The notes: generated by a model not told the origin, from the sequence alone. DNA of 64,000 nt from Mycteria americana (GCF_035582795.1 NC_134373.1:42267173-42331172); one strand, 5' to 3'; positions 38,301-52,195 are shown, counted from the first letter of the stretch. Made by a program: numbers and translations.

Positions 38301-41300
38301 CCTTCAAAAGGCAGCTTTGGGAGTTCTCCAGGCCACCCATCTGGGACCATTTCAGGCAAGGATTTCAGCTCCTTGCCGTCACACCTCTGCAGGAAAAAAA
38401 AAAAAAAAATCTTCTAGTATTTAACAGAATTTACCCCTTTTGGCATGCCCCAGGTGGCCTCAGCTCTCAGCCCCACATGTTCAGACCTGGATATCAGTCT
38501 TAAATCTACCCCAGTCGGAAGCGGGGGGACCATCTCCAGCAGCATACTGCTAAGGACGGCCCGAGAAATACCTTCTCAGCAAAACGTCAAGCTTCACCTC
38601 TCTCCGATAATACCTGCATACAAAGAAATTACATCAGAAATTACTTCCCTCAATCTCAGTAAAAGCACATTAGGAAAAACTCCCATTTCTAGGAAAAAGA
38701 CTTGACAGCTGTGTTGAAATTACCTCTGGTAATTTTAACTGAGTGGAAGCTTTTATATTCGATTGCAGCAAAAATGTAAAGCATGTCACTTATTAGGCTT
38801 TTATGTCTGACATTCAGTCTGGTACCTGACGACATCTTTCCAGCAATCTGGAGATCATGCAGCTAATGTACTTGGAAATGGTAGAATTAGGTATGGTGGA
38901 AAGTCATTAAATTTGAAATTAAATGGGCTCTCTTGGTTCTTGAAGGTAATCTTAAAAAAAAAAAAGTTCCTCTGCAGAAGTCAGAAAACATCTTATATTA
39001 GCTGTCTGAGCTTTCCTGTTCTGCCTTTAATAGCGACAATTACTTGACTTGAGTATCACACCCGCTTCGCTGTGATTAAGGGGGGGGAACACGCAGGCTC
39101 CCACAAAATGAAGCATCAAGTCCTCCTCGCCGTTGGCACCAGCCAGAGCCCCTCTCTTAGTCTGAGCTTTTTTAACCCAATTTCAAAGGTTAAAAAAAAT
39201 GCCAAGCAAGTAGTCTGACACTCTGGCAAACCAAGCTATTTTCTACCCAAGGCTTTTTAGCGAGACACATCTAACAGCACATCATAAGGCTGCCTTTAAG
39301 GGGCAATTGCAGGGAGGGACAAAGTCTCACTTAGACTAGTCTATTAAAATCCACATAAAAATAAATATACAAAAATAGCTGAAGGAAAAATGCCTGTAAA
39401 ATGTTTAGGCCAAATTAAACAGCCTAGAAATGCTTAAAACAGTGTTACCATGGTTTCGTGCACCAGCAGGATGCGATGCCATCTATACTCTGCGATTCTT
39501 GCCCTGGATCTGGGAATCCCAGCCCCGTAAAGGAGATCAGCGTAACACGGCGGGGCTGCTCCTCGCTCCTCTGACACATCCGGGCGTATTTCTGCAGGAG
39601 TCTGATGGGTGACCATACGGTGTTATAGGTGTAGGTGCCACAAGCTAAAACCCCTCAGATGCCTCCACTCGCCATGTACTCTGGGATCAGCCATGCCCTG
39701 GCATTAGCAAGCGGCACCGGTGACTTGTGGAGCTCTTTGGAAAAATCTTGGTTCCCACCTTACGGCTGAGCTGAGGCTGTGCTTACCCGAGCATACGCGT
39801 CCTGCGATTCATTAATGTGGTAACGATCTCTGGGTGAACATTAATGGTCTTTGTGCGAGTATAAAACGATGCATCGCTGCCAAATATCTGGCTGTGGTTA
39901 ACAGCTTCAACTCTAAAGGTAAGCACCGCAGAGGAAAATATAAATGCGTTATTAAAAAAAAACCCTCTCAAAATAAACCTTAAAGAACAATAAAAACAAA
40001 ACAGTTACAACATAAACACACCCTTTTGTGCCTCTCCGTTGCAGCACATACCGCAGAACATATGGCGTATAAGATCACCCACGGACCAGCGCTTCCTGTA
40101 CGGGCTAACGGTAACCCGAGATGGGGAATAGCAAGACGTGCTTTCCTTTACTGCTGCTACCAAGGACCCCTTCTGCGCTTCGCGTGGCTCTCGCCCCAAG
40201 AGGATGGCTCTTGCAAACCACTAACCGCTCTCGTTAGCGGTGCGGGCAATCCGAACAGACACATCCTGACAAACAGAGGGAAAACAGGCGAGTTGGTTGT
40301 ACCTGAGCATAACCACGGGACCCGCTGGAAACCCCGCTCCTGAAGTTATTCAGCTGAAGCGCATATTCACGGGCACAACGTCTGCGGTCCCGTTCCCTGT
40401 GCCAGCCCTGTTGTCTGCAGGGTACCCGCGGGTACCCGCCTCGGCAGGGACACGCCGCACGCTCATTCGGGCGAAGTGCAGCTGACGGGATGAAGGCAGT
40501 CTCATAAAACCTGCTTTGATTTGTTTAATGAGCTGCTTATTGCCAAAGATGAAAGAAAAGAGCTAACAAACCTGGGAAGTGCTATTAACGTTGTTTTCTA
40601 GCACTTCTTGATGGAACAAAAAGATGGTTTTTGGCTTTATACGTGAGCTCACTATCATGAGGCTCTGTACAGCGTTACAGACTCTGTAAAGCTGCATTAG
40701 GGGGTCCCAAAGCTTTGGGATATGTCGGGAAGGGTACCAGGAATGATACCCAGAGGACACGGTGTCCCAGAGGTATCTATCTATCCTCCTGCCTCCCACC
40801 CGCAGAGGCCTGTAACACCACCATCTCTGGCAGGGATGGGGCCAAGAGCCAGAGCCTACTGGTTACACCATTAGCTGCCATCTAATTAATCAAAAGACTA
40901 GTTTTTAAAATGACATTATAGAGCTGAGATGGGCCATCCCGGATTCCCCCACTATTGCTCCAGACCCTACAGTGCAGTTCAAACATAAATATCCAGACAA
41001 ATGCACAACCCCCACCCCTGCCGACGGCAGGTCCCCTTTATAACCTCATAACCTCCATGTCCCATTCACAAGGCGAGCAACAGCTGAAATCCAGACTTAA
41101 AAAAGGGCCCCGTACCAGAGTTGTGATGCTCCGGGACCCTGGGGCTCCAGCCGCTCACGCCGAAATGCCACGGGCTCTCATTAGCACCCGGGCCAGCCCT
41201 TTTCTGCGCTGTCTGGAAGATGAACAAATTCAGTGGTACGAGAGGCCGATGCCATGAGCTCTGCGCAGCTTCCACGGGCACGAGGCACTGCGAAACTGCT

Positions 41301-42261
41301 GATGGCTACAGAGGTAACTTAAATGATGTATGTTTGAAGTGTAGTTCACGTTAAGTACCAGTGGGTAGTAAAATACTTTTAATTATTCCCACGTCCCTAA
41401 GTTTTCACACCTCCTTTTTTTTTTTATACTGCATTCCCCTGTTTTCTTTTTTGGAGTTAATTCTTTTTCAGGCGAAGAAGAGCACAAATATGGTTCGTTA
41501 CAGTGAATAAACTGTCATGCTCTGTGATTTGGCTACAAAATATGCAGGTTTTGGGAATGGCACATACAGCACGCTGCATAAAACCACATTTTCACAAGGG
41601 ACCATGTCAGACACAGCAGTTCCTTTCCCTAAATAAAAACAAGTCTTGTTTGCCAAGTCAGTTTTAATTCTTTGGCTAGGAAGAAGTTTTCAAAATTCTT
41701 CATTTCTTTTCAATTTATACAATTTTCACAAAGTATTTTCCAGCTCTGTGAACTGCCCAAAGCAGAGGCTGCAAGCACAGAGCTGAGTGTGGGCAGAGCG
41801 CTGGGGAACGCTCACGATCAGGAAAGGTCTGAATGTGAACACACAAATTCAGCATTTGGTGAATTTGTCCCCAAATGGCCCTGCTCAGCTGTCCCTGCTC
41901 ACGCTCAGCCAGCTTCGACACCAGCATAACGTAGTTTTCTGGCTCTCACAACATTATCGTGAGCCACAATATATCCCCTACTCTTTTTCTTAAAGCACCG
42001 ACTTCGATTCCTGCAAATACCTGAGATTCTCAGCAGTCGTTATTTTCACAGTTTTCAATTATTTTCGTTTTCAGGCTTTTTAATCTGCTTTTCTGTTAAA
42101 GGGCTGGAAATATGCCCCTTCAAAAGGCAGAGGGCTCGACACAGAGGGCTTTAGGAATATAAACATGGTGTGGGGGTCTCGTGTCCCATGCTTCCTGGAT
42201 GCTTAAGGCTGACAAAGTGTTAATATTTCTCTGGCCTGAGCTTAGTGTGTTATTGTCAATT
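35301..42261. other. Intergenic stretch, no gene seen
   Basis: Mixed GC-rich and AT-rich unique DNA with several short A-tracts (35990-36002, 36949-36961, 38394-38409, 38953-38964). No exon I can support. Frames at 36650-37063 minus and 37231-37731 plus overlap in opposite orientation and lack domains. Confidence 0.5.
40420..40437. other. Perfect 18-bp palindrome
   Basis: GGGTACCCGCGGGTACCC equals its own reverse complement and consists of GGGTACCC twice around GC. It lies in a GC-rich pocket with no gene nearby. Function unknown. Confidence 0.9.
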
Positions 42262-42345
42262 TTTATTCTGCTATTGAATGCGTGGCCTCAGGCAAGTGTT
42301 TGTCCTCTTTGCCTCAATTTTTCAATCCATAAAATAACAAAGAAA
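42262..42345 (+). mobile_element. MIR-like ancient SINE remnant
   Basis: The order of blocks CTGCTATTGAATGCGTGGCC, TCAGGCAAGTG, TTTGTCCTCTTTGCCTCAAT and TCAATCCATAAAAT follows the MIR/CORE-SINE pattern as I remember it (tgaccttgggcaag..., cctctctgagcctcag, tcatctgtaaaat). It is far diverged and the boundaries are approximate. Confidence 0.45.
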
Positions 42346-45300
42346 TTACAATACTTTGACAGTTATGAAAACACATGACATTTATACTCATTTTACATAA
42401 CGCTTACTTTTCAAAAAATGGATGCATTGCCTCAAATTTCATGTTAATGCGCTGGACTACCATGGAAAATATCTCCAGAGGCAAACAGAAATAGTATAAA
42501 GTTCATGGCAGGTGGGACCAAAACTTCACAGCGTGAGGCTGTGGCAAAGCCCTCGCATCTGAGGAAAACCAAATCATATTATAGCAGGAGCCCAAATGAA
42601 CCGAAGAACATTATCGCTTCATCTATTCAAAATTTCCTAAGCCTAAGGTGCCACAAACACATTTATATGAATGATTTTAGACTAGATAGATGTCTTAATA
42701 TTGAAGATGTCAGGTGGAGTAATATGTAAGTAATTATGTTTTGCCTTTCATTCAGTCTTTGTCTGGGGTACAGACTGATGGCCCTGGAGATTGAAGGCTT
42801 CTGTCTAGATAGTGAAAATACTCATTTTTAACACAATGAGCGCAAGCTTTCTCTGCCACGCTTTCCCAAAACGGCCAAAAGCAGGACTGATCTACCCAGC
42901 TGTGGCTGAATCTCGTCCAGAAGAAAGAGAGTCCTCCCTTTGGTAGTCTGCGGAAATACGTTAATATATGGAGCATGTACAGCTGGTTTCCCGAGCGGCG
43001 GTGAACTGGTGCTAGTATGGAGCACAGCCTCGGTGCGTGCCTTATGAGTGCTGCCCATACTAAGAGTAGTTAATATAAAAACTGCCGTCACTTAGGGCCT
43101 CTGCCTTTGCAAATCGACCACAAACAGGCAGTCTGGGGTCACATCTCCGCCCAACCGGGGACATGCAGGGCAGCAAGACTCAGCCTCTCCCAGACTGCCT
43201 CTAGGCAGGAGATTTGCTTGAGCCGAGGGGGTTTGGCTCCTCCAGTGTGAAAGGCAGTGGGAAAGCAGAGCAGTGGGAAACTACTGATAAATGGATCGAG
43301 AAACAGAGGCGACGAAGATGATTTTGAGAGAAGTCTCCCAGGGGAGTGAGGGAGGTACTGGTGGAGGTGCCGAGTCAATCCACATCGGAGAAAAATGAAA
43401 GCAGAAGAGTTTTCCTGCTTGCCTGAACGTGGGCAAGCCCTGAGTATTCACATAAGACCACCTTGGGAAGCCATCTGCGTCCCTGGTGATCTGCACCCTC
43501 ATGGGAGACACACTCCCCCATCGCACAGCCTGGACTGGCACAAGCCAGCAGCAAGCCACTGGCCCATGAGACAGGGAGACCTTTTTCAAATCGATCTGCC
43601 AGTTTTCCCTGTGTTTGATAGAGGCCTGCATGGCCTCGTGTGCTGCCATGCGTGCCCACCAAAAACCACGCATCCCGAGACAGGGGATGAAGTCCCAGCT
43701 CCTTTCAAGGGGATGGGAAACTCAGGCTGGCCTCAGCAGCAGCCTAGAGTCAGGAAGGAGGGACTTCTGCTCCTAATCTGCTGCTGTTACCATGCTCCAG
43801 CCATGCCTGTATTTATTGCCTATTCATACAACAGCACAAATTCAAGTATAAATTCAGTGCAGAACACAGTTCATCAACTAGCCGTTAGCAGGGTTACATA
43901 TGGACGTGCAAACTAGGTTTCCATAGCCCAACAACAGGACTACTAATATCTACTCACCAACGCAACCATTAAGATGAATGAACATCACAGTTTTATCTGT
44001 TCACTTTTAGCTGTTGCCAGCTTCGTACGGTTGTGAAGAGTCTGCAAAAGGCCACTTAGCAGCAATATTTGACAATTCTGCTTTACTTTGCCCAGCTTCC
44101 CTATTAAAGAACGCCAGTTATTCGCAAAGGAATTCATGAAAATATGGATATGCCACACGAAGGGAATGAAACCATTTCTCAAACTCCCATGCCCACTCCA
44201 GACCTGCAAAAGTTAATTCATCCTGTGAAAAAAAATATATGTTTCATTGAACTGCATGACATAAAAACATGTTTCTTCCAGAAAATCAGAAACACACTGG
44301 CCTGGGCTTTTCCCTTCCCTGCTTTGGTTAATTTGCCCTGTCCTGACAGAGCCCATTCCATGTGTCAACCGTTACCTGATTGAATTAGCAACAGCCCATG
44401 GTAAATATTTAAAAGGAAAACCTCCACAGCATGATCAGCAGACTTTTGCAAGTTGGCATAATAACAGTAAGAGAAACAAAAACCTCTAAGAAATAGCAGT
44501 AAGAATTATCAAAGGGTCTTTGGGTCTCACATGCCAGAGCTGCAGCCGTAACTGCGTGCAGGCATCGCATTTTGCTGATCTTGAGGCTCATTAATGGCAA
44601 CACAGCTGTTTTCTCCAGGAAATTGTCAGCCTCCTGCTGTAATACTGACGTGGTGGGGGGAAGCTGTTTTCATTACCACCTGGAAATAGACACCAAGTGT
44701 TTACAAGTTGCAATAGGCTCTCCCCTGGGGAAGAATACAGAGGTTTAACTCTCCAGTGCTGTGACCCAGGTATTTATTTACTTCTGTTTGTATTTGCACC
44801 AAGCCTGGCAGCGGTGATGAATGTGCCTTCAGACTGGCTGATACAGAAGCAGCAGCATAACTGTCAGCTGACACGAAGATAAGAACTCAAGAGTTGATCA
44901 GCTCAGGCTGAGGTGCCAAGCAAACCAAGCGCAGCTCACGCGCGAGGCCTCTGGCACGCTCATTTGTAACGCTTTAGCTTGGTGGCACTCTCGGCATGCA
45001 GTATTCGTCACTGAGCAAAACAGGTCAGGAGCACAAACACCTGATTGGGAAGGTCTGTACCAGATACCAGGGCAATTGCAGGCTCCAGGCACCTGAAACG
45101 CTCAGGAAACTAAATCACGCCTCACCTATGGTTGTACATCTGGGATACTTGTCCAAGTGCTGAAAGAGATCTGCTAGACGTGCAAGGGTTTTGCTTTATG
45201 TTTAAGTACTGGGAAACTTGGGGAACGCTAAGCAAACACACGTGTTAACCTGTCCGCGATCCCAGCAAACGCACTGTATGGAAACTGGAAACACAAGGAT

Positions 45301-46188
45301 GGTTTTACACGCTAACCTCGGTGACACCGGATGCATGTCGCAAGCAAGGCTGAGCAAGGGCTTTTGCAGGAGACGCACCGCCAACCCTTTGGTGCCTTCC
45401 TCCGCATTCCCAACTGGACAGCAAAGCGGGCAGGTAAGTAGAGGCAAAAGACTTAGCTAAAAATAAGTAGGAAGAATCCAGACCTATCTAAGATTTGTCA
45501 TCTATGCTGTTCATCTAGACACCCTGTACAGTAAGGAAGGCTGTGGATGCTATCTATAGCGAGCACTGCATATCACCTGTTCCAAAGTGGAATAAATTAT
45601 CCTTAATAAATCCTAAATATCCTTAATAAATAATCCTAAAATTATATAGTTAGTTCAGGCAACTCACTTACTACTGGGCATCTAAGTTCTGGTAAGATAA
45701 ATATCATTCTTGAGGATCTCTTATTTGATTAGGTATTCAACATGGGATTCCTATAGCAGTACTGCAAGTCTGGAGGCTCTTCAAGGTTACCCACATTAAA
45801 AAACTGAGAACATAACACAAAAAGCTAAAAATGTAACACGGGCCCCAAATCAGCAAGACTTTAAGTACCTTCTGTGGCTCTGAGGCTGATGGCATTGCAC
45901 ACTGAGTTCACCACTGTGAACGTCTGGTGCCCAAGCAGCTCCAGCCCACGAAGAGGAGGGGTGGTGTGAAAGCTGGCCTTGTTTCTGCAGCATCACCGCT
46001 GCGGACTCAAGAAAGCCAAGCACAGCTCTGGGGCGGCGCGTGTGCTTTAATAGGAATGCAAAGTGGTGTGGGAAGAAGGAGAGGGAGCCAAGCAGCTGGC
46101 TTCAATTAATCATCAGCTCTCTTGGAGGCTGGGAGGATGACTCTGGGGTGGTGAAGACCAGACTTCATTGGCTGCGGAGAGGGTCCGA
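42346..46188. other. Intergenic stretch, no gene seen
   Basis: No exon or repeat element recognised. The frame 43395-43916 plus (173 codons) is opposed by open frames on the minus strand and has no domain. A small AT-rich duplication (CCTTAATAAATCCTAAATAT) sits at about 45600-45638. Confidence 0.45.
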
Positions 46189-46215
46189 GGGGAGGTGGGA
46201 GGTGGGAGGTGTGGG
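46189..46215 (+). other. G-quadruplex-prone motif
   Basis: GGGG-AGGT-GGG-AGGT-GGG-AGGTGT-GGG fits the four-run G-quadruplex pattern with loops of 4 to 6 bases. It lies in a 150-bp G-rich block (46140-46300). No CpG island or exon is associated. Confidence 0.6.
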
Positions 46216-46630
46216 CAGGCTGCGATGCGGCGGAGCAACCTGGGAGCGTGTTGGTGAGGTGCACTGGGGAGCGGTGATGGGGGGGCAGGAGGATAGCTCT
46301 GCAAAGAGCGTTGAGCCAACAACTAGATAAATACGGTTATTTTGGTTTTGACTTCAGGAGAGTTTGGGGGGAGGGTTGATAACTGTAGTTGTTATAAATA
46401 CTGTTATTTTGTGGGGTTTCTTAATCTTTCCATCTTCAAGTTCTCTTTTCTGTTTCTTTCCTTTGTAGCTAATTCACTTTCATTTGCTCCCAGGGGCTCC
46501 GCTAGCTGTGGGATAGTCGATGTAGCTGAACTTTAACAGCTCCACGTGTGGGAAAAATACTCAGGCTGCTACCAAGAACAGCATTTATGACCGTGTTTTT
46601 AAGTGTGTTTTTGGAAGCATACATAAAACC

Positions 46631-46797
46631 GTATCTGTGTAAGACTCTGCTCCCAGTTCCTGTCCCTTTTGCATCTAAATAAGACCCCACTCCTGAAGGA
46701 ACATCTCTTCTCTATGTAAATAACACCGCTCTTCCCTAAAGGCCCGTCTCTACCCTATGTAAATAAAATCGCAGCCCCTCCAGGCCTGTCAGTGCTA
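46631..46797. repeat. ~42-bp degenerate tandem repeat, four copies
   Basis: Four imperfect units start with RTSTRDRTAA-like steps: GTATCTGTGTAAGACTC at 46631, ATCTAAATAAGACCC at 46673, ATGTAAATAACACCGC at 46714 and ATGTAAATAAAATCGC at 46757. Each is followed by a pyrimidine-rich CTCCTGAAGG or CCCTAAAGGC half. Alignment is by eye. Confidence 0.6.
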
Positions 46798-49700
46798 GGT
46801 ATTAATGAGCCTGCAAAATCGTTTCTTCTCTCATTTGGTTTGGCAGTGCAGATGCTTAAGTCTCTCAATGTGTTATTCAGAAAGTTTGGAAAATGTAAAG
46901 TATGCCTGAGAGAAATGCCAAATCCCTTAACTCGTGGGGGAAGTGTTCATATAACTTAGAGGGGAAAAAAGCACTCTCAGTGGTGTTTACTGTGTGCATT
47001 AAAACTTTCCAGTTGTTAAGAACTGGCTGTATCCGCACAAGAGCTATCTGCTAATAAACAGAAGCACCCAGACAATGGGAAAAATGGCGAGTTTCTGCAA
47101 ATTCTGCCCCATGTGCAGGCCAGGCAGGGCACGTCTATTTGCAACACCAAGGAGAGATATTGCTTTTATTATAATCCGAGGAAAGACTTGTCAGAATCCA
47201 TGCCAAAATGGGAGAGTCTGGGGAGGGTTGTTTTGTTTTGTTTTCTTTTTAAAGTGTGTCTTAACTGGAAGTCAAACTCACGGATATGTACCAGCACTGC
47301 CCACTGGTTTCAGCGCCAGCCACGCCAAGAGGAGATGGGTTATTCTTACGTCAGGAAGGGTTAAATTCCTGAATGCAGCGGTGGCCTCGAGCTGGCGGTG
47401 TCTCTCCTCCAAAGCCCTTGTACTTGGTGGGATCTGGAGGAGACGAGGAGCCCGAGAGCAGCGCAGGTAAGCTGGGATCCGAGCGCAGCTTTCCACGGCA
47501 GGTCCTCACCTCCGAGGGATGGGGGTTAGCGGGGAGCATCACCCCCAGAGAGCAGAACTGCTGGCTTTTCCTTCTGGTAACTCCCTCCTGTCTCGACACA
47601 GTGGTAACGGGGTGGTCATTCCCCACGGCTCCCGCGCGCACCGAGGTGATCTGCCCTGCACGGTGCCACGTTGTGCTCGCCTGGTTCAGGCCTCTGCGGG
47701 CTGAAGTAACGATGTTTAACAAGGGATTAACTACAGCAGCGCTCGGGCTTCTGGTCATCCCAGCCAGCCGTAATTTCAGTGTGAAATCAGTAAGTGCTCA
47801 ATTTCCTTACCTGTTTTTAGATAACCTTGAAAGAAGGTGATGTAAGAGCACCTCGTGAGCGATGAAAAGCTGGAAGGGACCACTCCCAACATCTGCTCCA
47901 GGTAAATGTGACCTGAGCTCCTCTTCCACCAGCTAAGGGACAGAGCAGGACCTGCTTCTGGCATCTCCTCCTTCCGCCGGGTCCAGCCGGGCAGGACCCC
48001 AGCAGAGACTTTGGGATTTCAGCTCCAAAGCATCTGGCTCCCTCTTGTGCTCCTCATGTTTATGGCAGGAGAAGTCGGATGGGACAAAGTCCGGCTGGTG
48101 CAACCCGCTGGGGGAGGTGGCCCCTGCTCATCTCCTGGTGTCCAGCCCGAGGAGCAGATCACATCAGGAGCTGTTAGTCAAGACCTGACCTGATAAGGAC
48201 CATCTCCGTATTCTGGTACCCTTGAGCTTGCCAGGAAATATCAAGCTGTTCCTGGAGCACGGCTAGGGAATAGGGTGTGCAGCTCCATATGTGCTACGTG
48301 CAGCCTGCCACTTATAGCTTGATCTGGGATGCGTTGTGACTGTCAGCCACGGCTTCTACCTTGGAGAAAATCCACCCTTCTTCTGCGTGATGCAGTCCAA
48401 GCGACAGCACCGCCATCTGTACATACCGCACTCAGCATGCGATGCGTCTCCTCCTCCGCAATGTCAGAAATTTAAGGAGTATGAAACGATTTCACCTGTA
48501 CAGATAATAGAACTTTGTTTTTCCAGTATTTTATACAGCTTTTTTTTTTGGTAAAGTACTCTGTGTCGCTGGTCCTGATCCGTACTGCTCCTGCGACAAA
48601 GGTAGTAGCAGTAACGAGTGGGGAAATCCACCCAAAGGATGGCTTTAATGCAATGCTCCAGCAGCAGCGGCTGCTGCCATCAGAGGTAGTATTTCTTCTC
48701 AACTGAGTTACTTTTAGGAGCTTTCTTTACAGGTCATTAATGAGTGTCAGGAGACAAAGGAAAGCTGTGTTAGGCGAAACAGAAAAAGGGACTTGTCTTC
48801 CAGCAGATGTTCTGCAACTGTCTATAGCTAAGGAAAAAGTAAGTACAACCAGACCGGGCTCTGTCAATTCTGAATTGTTGTGCAGTTTTGACTCGATTTT
48901 TCTGTTGTGGGTTTTTTTTTTTTAAATTATAATTAAAATTAATCATTAATTCTTTTTTTCCTCTTAGCCAATTTGTCTGGTTATCTTCAGGCAGAACTCA
49001 GGGAAGACTCCCATCCTCTAATGGTAGGTGAAAAAGGTTAAATATCTACATGTGATTTCACTGTGCTCTTAGTTTAAAAGAGAGGGATGGAAAAGGTCCT
49101 TTCATCAGTAACTGCAGCAGATTGAAGGGTAGAAGCCCAAAGGACAAGAAATGAGTTATTTTGGATTAAATTGGATAGAAGCCACGTATCCTCTAAACAC
49201 CCACCAGCCACACTAAATGCGAGGGAAGGAGTCACCACAGAAATGTTGTGCAATGGAGAAGGAATTTCCCCAGCATTAGCCTGGTCCTGCTCTACAGCTG
49301 CTTTTCTCTTGCACAAGATGTGCAACAGAACAGGAACGTGTGTGTTTGTTTATGGGAGCCTCCCGAGAGCCGAACCGGAGCCAAGCGAGAGCCTCAGCTC
49401 CTCCGGATACACAGACTGCTAAGTTCATCTCCTCTCTCCTGGTGGGAGTACGTCCCCATCCGACCCCAGCGGGCTGCAGGTACTGACTCACTGACCACCC
49501 TGAGCTCACCCTCGGCTGATGACTATCGTCTGTTTTCATCTGGGTTTTAGGCTTCTGAGTCTCCAGTGTGGCCAGATGAAGATGTAAGCCTAAAAGTTGT
49601 CTTAAAGAATTACTTATTTGCTAGCAACACTATTTATTTTTCCTACACATTTTTTTAATTTTTTTAAAGTAAGACACATGGCTCCAAAAAGTAGCAAGTA

Positions 49701-52189
49701 CTTCTTCCTTAAGGAAACGTCACTCTGGCATTGCAATCTTTCGGGAGACGTGACAGGTCTTTTGTAGTATGTGCTTTTTTAACAAATGCGCAGAGAAAGT
49801 TTCAATGCAACTCAAAGGTGGCAGAGGCAGTTTTGATGACAACAATTAAACCTGCAGGAAGAGCTTTTTTCCTAATGGAACAACCTCCTGCCTGCAGGAA
49901 TTGAATACATCTTTTACACCGCACAATGAGATGCACAGGTACCATGGGGAGTAAAGGAGGTTTTGTCCTCCCTTTGCCACGCCAGAGCAGTGCCTTGTGC
50001 CAGTGATGGCGAAAGGACTCCAGTAAATCCTTCTTTCTCCGTCCACCTCCTCCATCCCCTCCAGTCAACAAGGAGATTGCTTTTGCCTCCAGACTGTATA
50101 ATATTTTCCTGCTAAGGGATGTCAAATTGTCTCTCAAATCCTCAGGTTTTCAGGCGACAGAAAATGGTGTTTACCCCACTGAGCGTAGCAGGGTGCTGCC
50201 AGGAACTGGGCTCAGATGCTGCTGCTATTTGTGACCTGTTCTTTAATTTTTTATTTTTTAGGCTTTGTTAGTAGGAGTTGTACCTTAAGTCAAAATTAGG
50301 CTTTGTATTTTTACAACGTGAACTGTTACGTATTCCCTTCTGGTGGAGGGCAGCAAGCGTCAGCACAGCAATAAGGACAAATATTTTGTTGAGGTCCCAC
50401 GAGCAAATTCTCTATTCAAATTAAAAGTGCAAACCTGATGCTGAGAACACTGAGTCAGCACCACTGGTTTAGATCTAGGCATAACATCTGATATGGTTTC
50501 CCGGATAATTTCCAATATACACAAATACTGAATGCCTTTGTCAAGTGGAGTTTAATAGATATAGCAGTGCTTTGCTTGCCATAAAAATAACTGTGAGAAT
50601 GAGAGCTGGCAAGTCTCTTACCAAACCTAATACTGACTTGTTTTGTTGTATTTGTTTAAGCATTCATGGTAATGACAAAATCGGACTTTCTTTTTTTGCT
50701 AAACATCTATTGTTTTCCATGGCATCTGCATCGTGAAGGAAGGAACAAATACGTGTTTCACTTATGACGTTATTCTCCTGAAATGCTGTTTACATTTTAC
50801 AGCAAACACTAGTCTATCGCAGCTTTTTTTCCTGCTACAGAAAGCAGGTTCCCCTGTGGGGTTAAATCTTAAGAGTAGCTCAGTCAGTCACACCCGTACA
50901 CGCCACAGCCTCTCCACTATCACTAGTAAAGACCCCGTGCTGCCCTGCCCTTGCACAGCTACAAGGAACCATGACAGGTGACAGAGGTGGGGTGTTCCTG
51001 GCCAATGCTGCTGCAAATCCGACGTGAAAAACTAGCCCCGGAAAGCCTGGAGTGGAACAATAGCTACTATTCACTAATCTACCCTGGATCCAGATCTCTA
51101 TTTACTAGGCACTCCATAAACACAAAACAAGCAAGGCAAAGCTCTTTTTGTCTAAAGAAATGACATCCTCGGTATGAGACCAGAGACAGCAGATGGGAGA
51201 GCACCGGGAAACAATGAGACAATGCTGGCTGGCGGGTGAGAAATGGCCCCAGCACTCGGCAGCCGAGCACCGCCAAGGACGTGGTGGCAAAGGGGCATCT
51301 GCTGAGCGAATCTGAAGAGGAGCTGTTACAACTGAACCAGGATTCAACAATAAAATTTTATTCAACCGTGATGTTTTCAAGATTTTCAGGTTTTGACTGA
51401 AAATCGTTCAGTAAAAATGACTTGCTTGCCAGGCAACAAGACCTGAATGACACCTGTACCAGTGCTGCAAACTGTTCTGTTGTCAAACTTGACTCAAAAA
51501 GCGACGCTCGGCCAGTGGTAACCAGTTGGGATTCAAACTGACACCAGTGCCACTGGTTTACCAGCCTAGCCCTAAACGTTTATTGAAGTGAATAGGAAAT
51601 ACTAATGCTACAAATCAGAAAAAACTGAGGCTCTTCAGAAAAGAGAAGGGAGGACCAATCCGGACACTAGTAAAGAGCACTAATTTCATTAAAGGATTAT
51701 CCTTCATAGAGGATTTTCTCTTTTACAGGGTTGAAAAACTTCCCATCTTTGCTTAAGCTCTGTGGGGAGTACCCGAAAGAGCCCAGCACTGGAGGGCTGC
51801 CTGCACTCTGTGGGGAGCAGAAGAGGGGCTCTTCCAGGGCCTGACTCTGGGCACCCGTGTCCAGCCCCATCTCCGACCCCCTCGGTGAACCTGCTGGCTA
51901 CAGGGCAACTTGGAAGAGATTAAGCCTTTAAATACTACTCCCCCCCCGCTTCCAATTCACCAAAGTACTTAAGCTCATCATCTTCCCACTTTGACAGTAT
52001 ATTTTAATACACAGCATTGGCACTAGTTTAACAAACAACTTTATCTTTCATTGGCATAATTGCAGTGGATAATCAGTCATGACAAGAAAATGCCTAAAGC
52101 ATTTCTTAGGCTTTAGGTTTGGGCTTCCAACCAAGAGTCTGGGGGTTTGTTAAAAGAACATGGACACGATATTTTGTATAACTGCTTTC
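46798..52189. other. Intergenic stretch downstream of RBM43, no gene seen
   Basis: No exon supported. Frames at 47373-47840 plus and 47351-47758 minus lie over each other in GC-rich sequence and look like mutual shadows. Part of the right end could be RBM43 3' UTR if a distal signal near 51357 (AATAAA on minus) is used instead of the one at 52190. Confidence 0.45.
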
Positions 52190-52195
52190 TTTAAT
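52190..52195 (-). terminator. Candidate RBM43 poly(A) signal ATTAAA
   Basis: TTTAAT on the plus strand reads ATTAAA on the minus strand, 1.0 kb downstream of the RBM43 stop. It is the nearest reasonable signal I found; a canonical AATAAA on the minus strand lies further away near 51357. Which is used needs transcript data. Confidence 0.3.
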
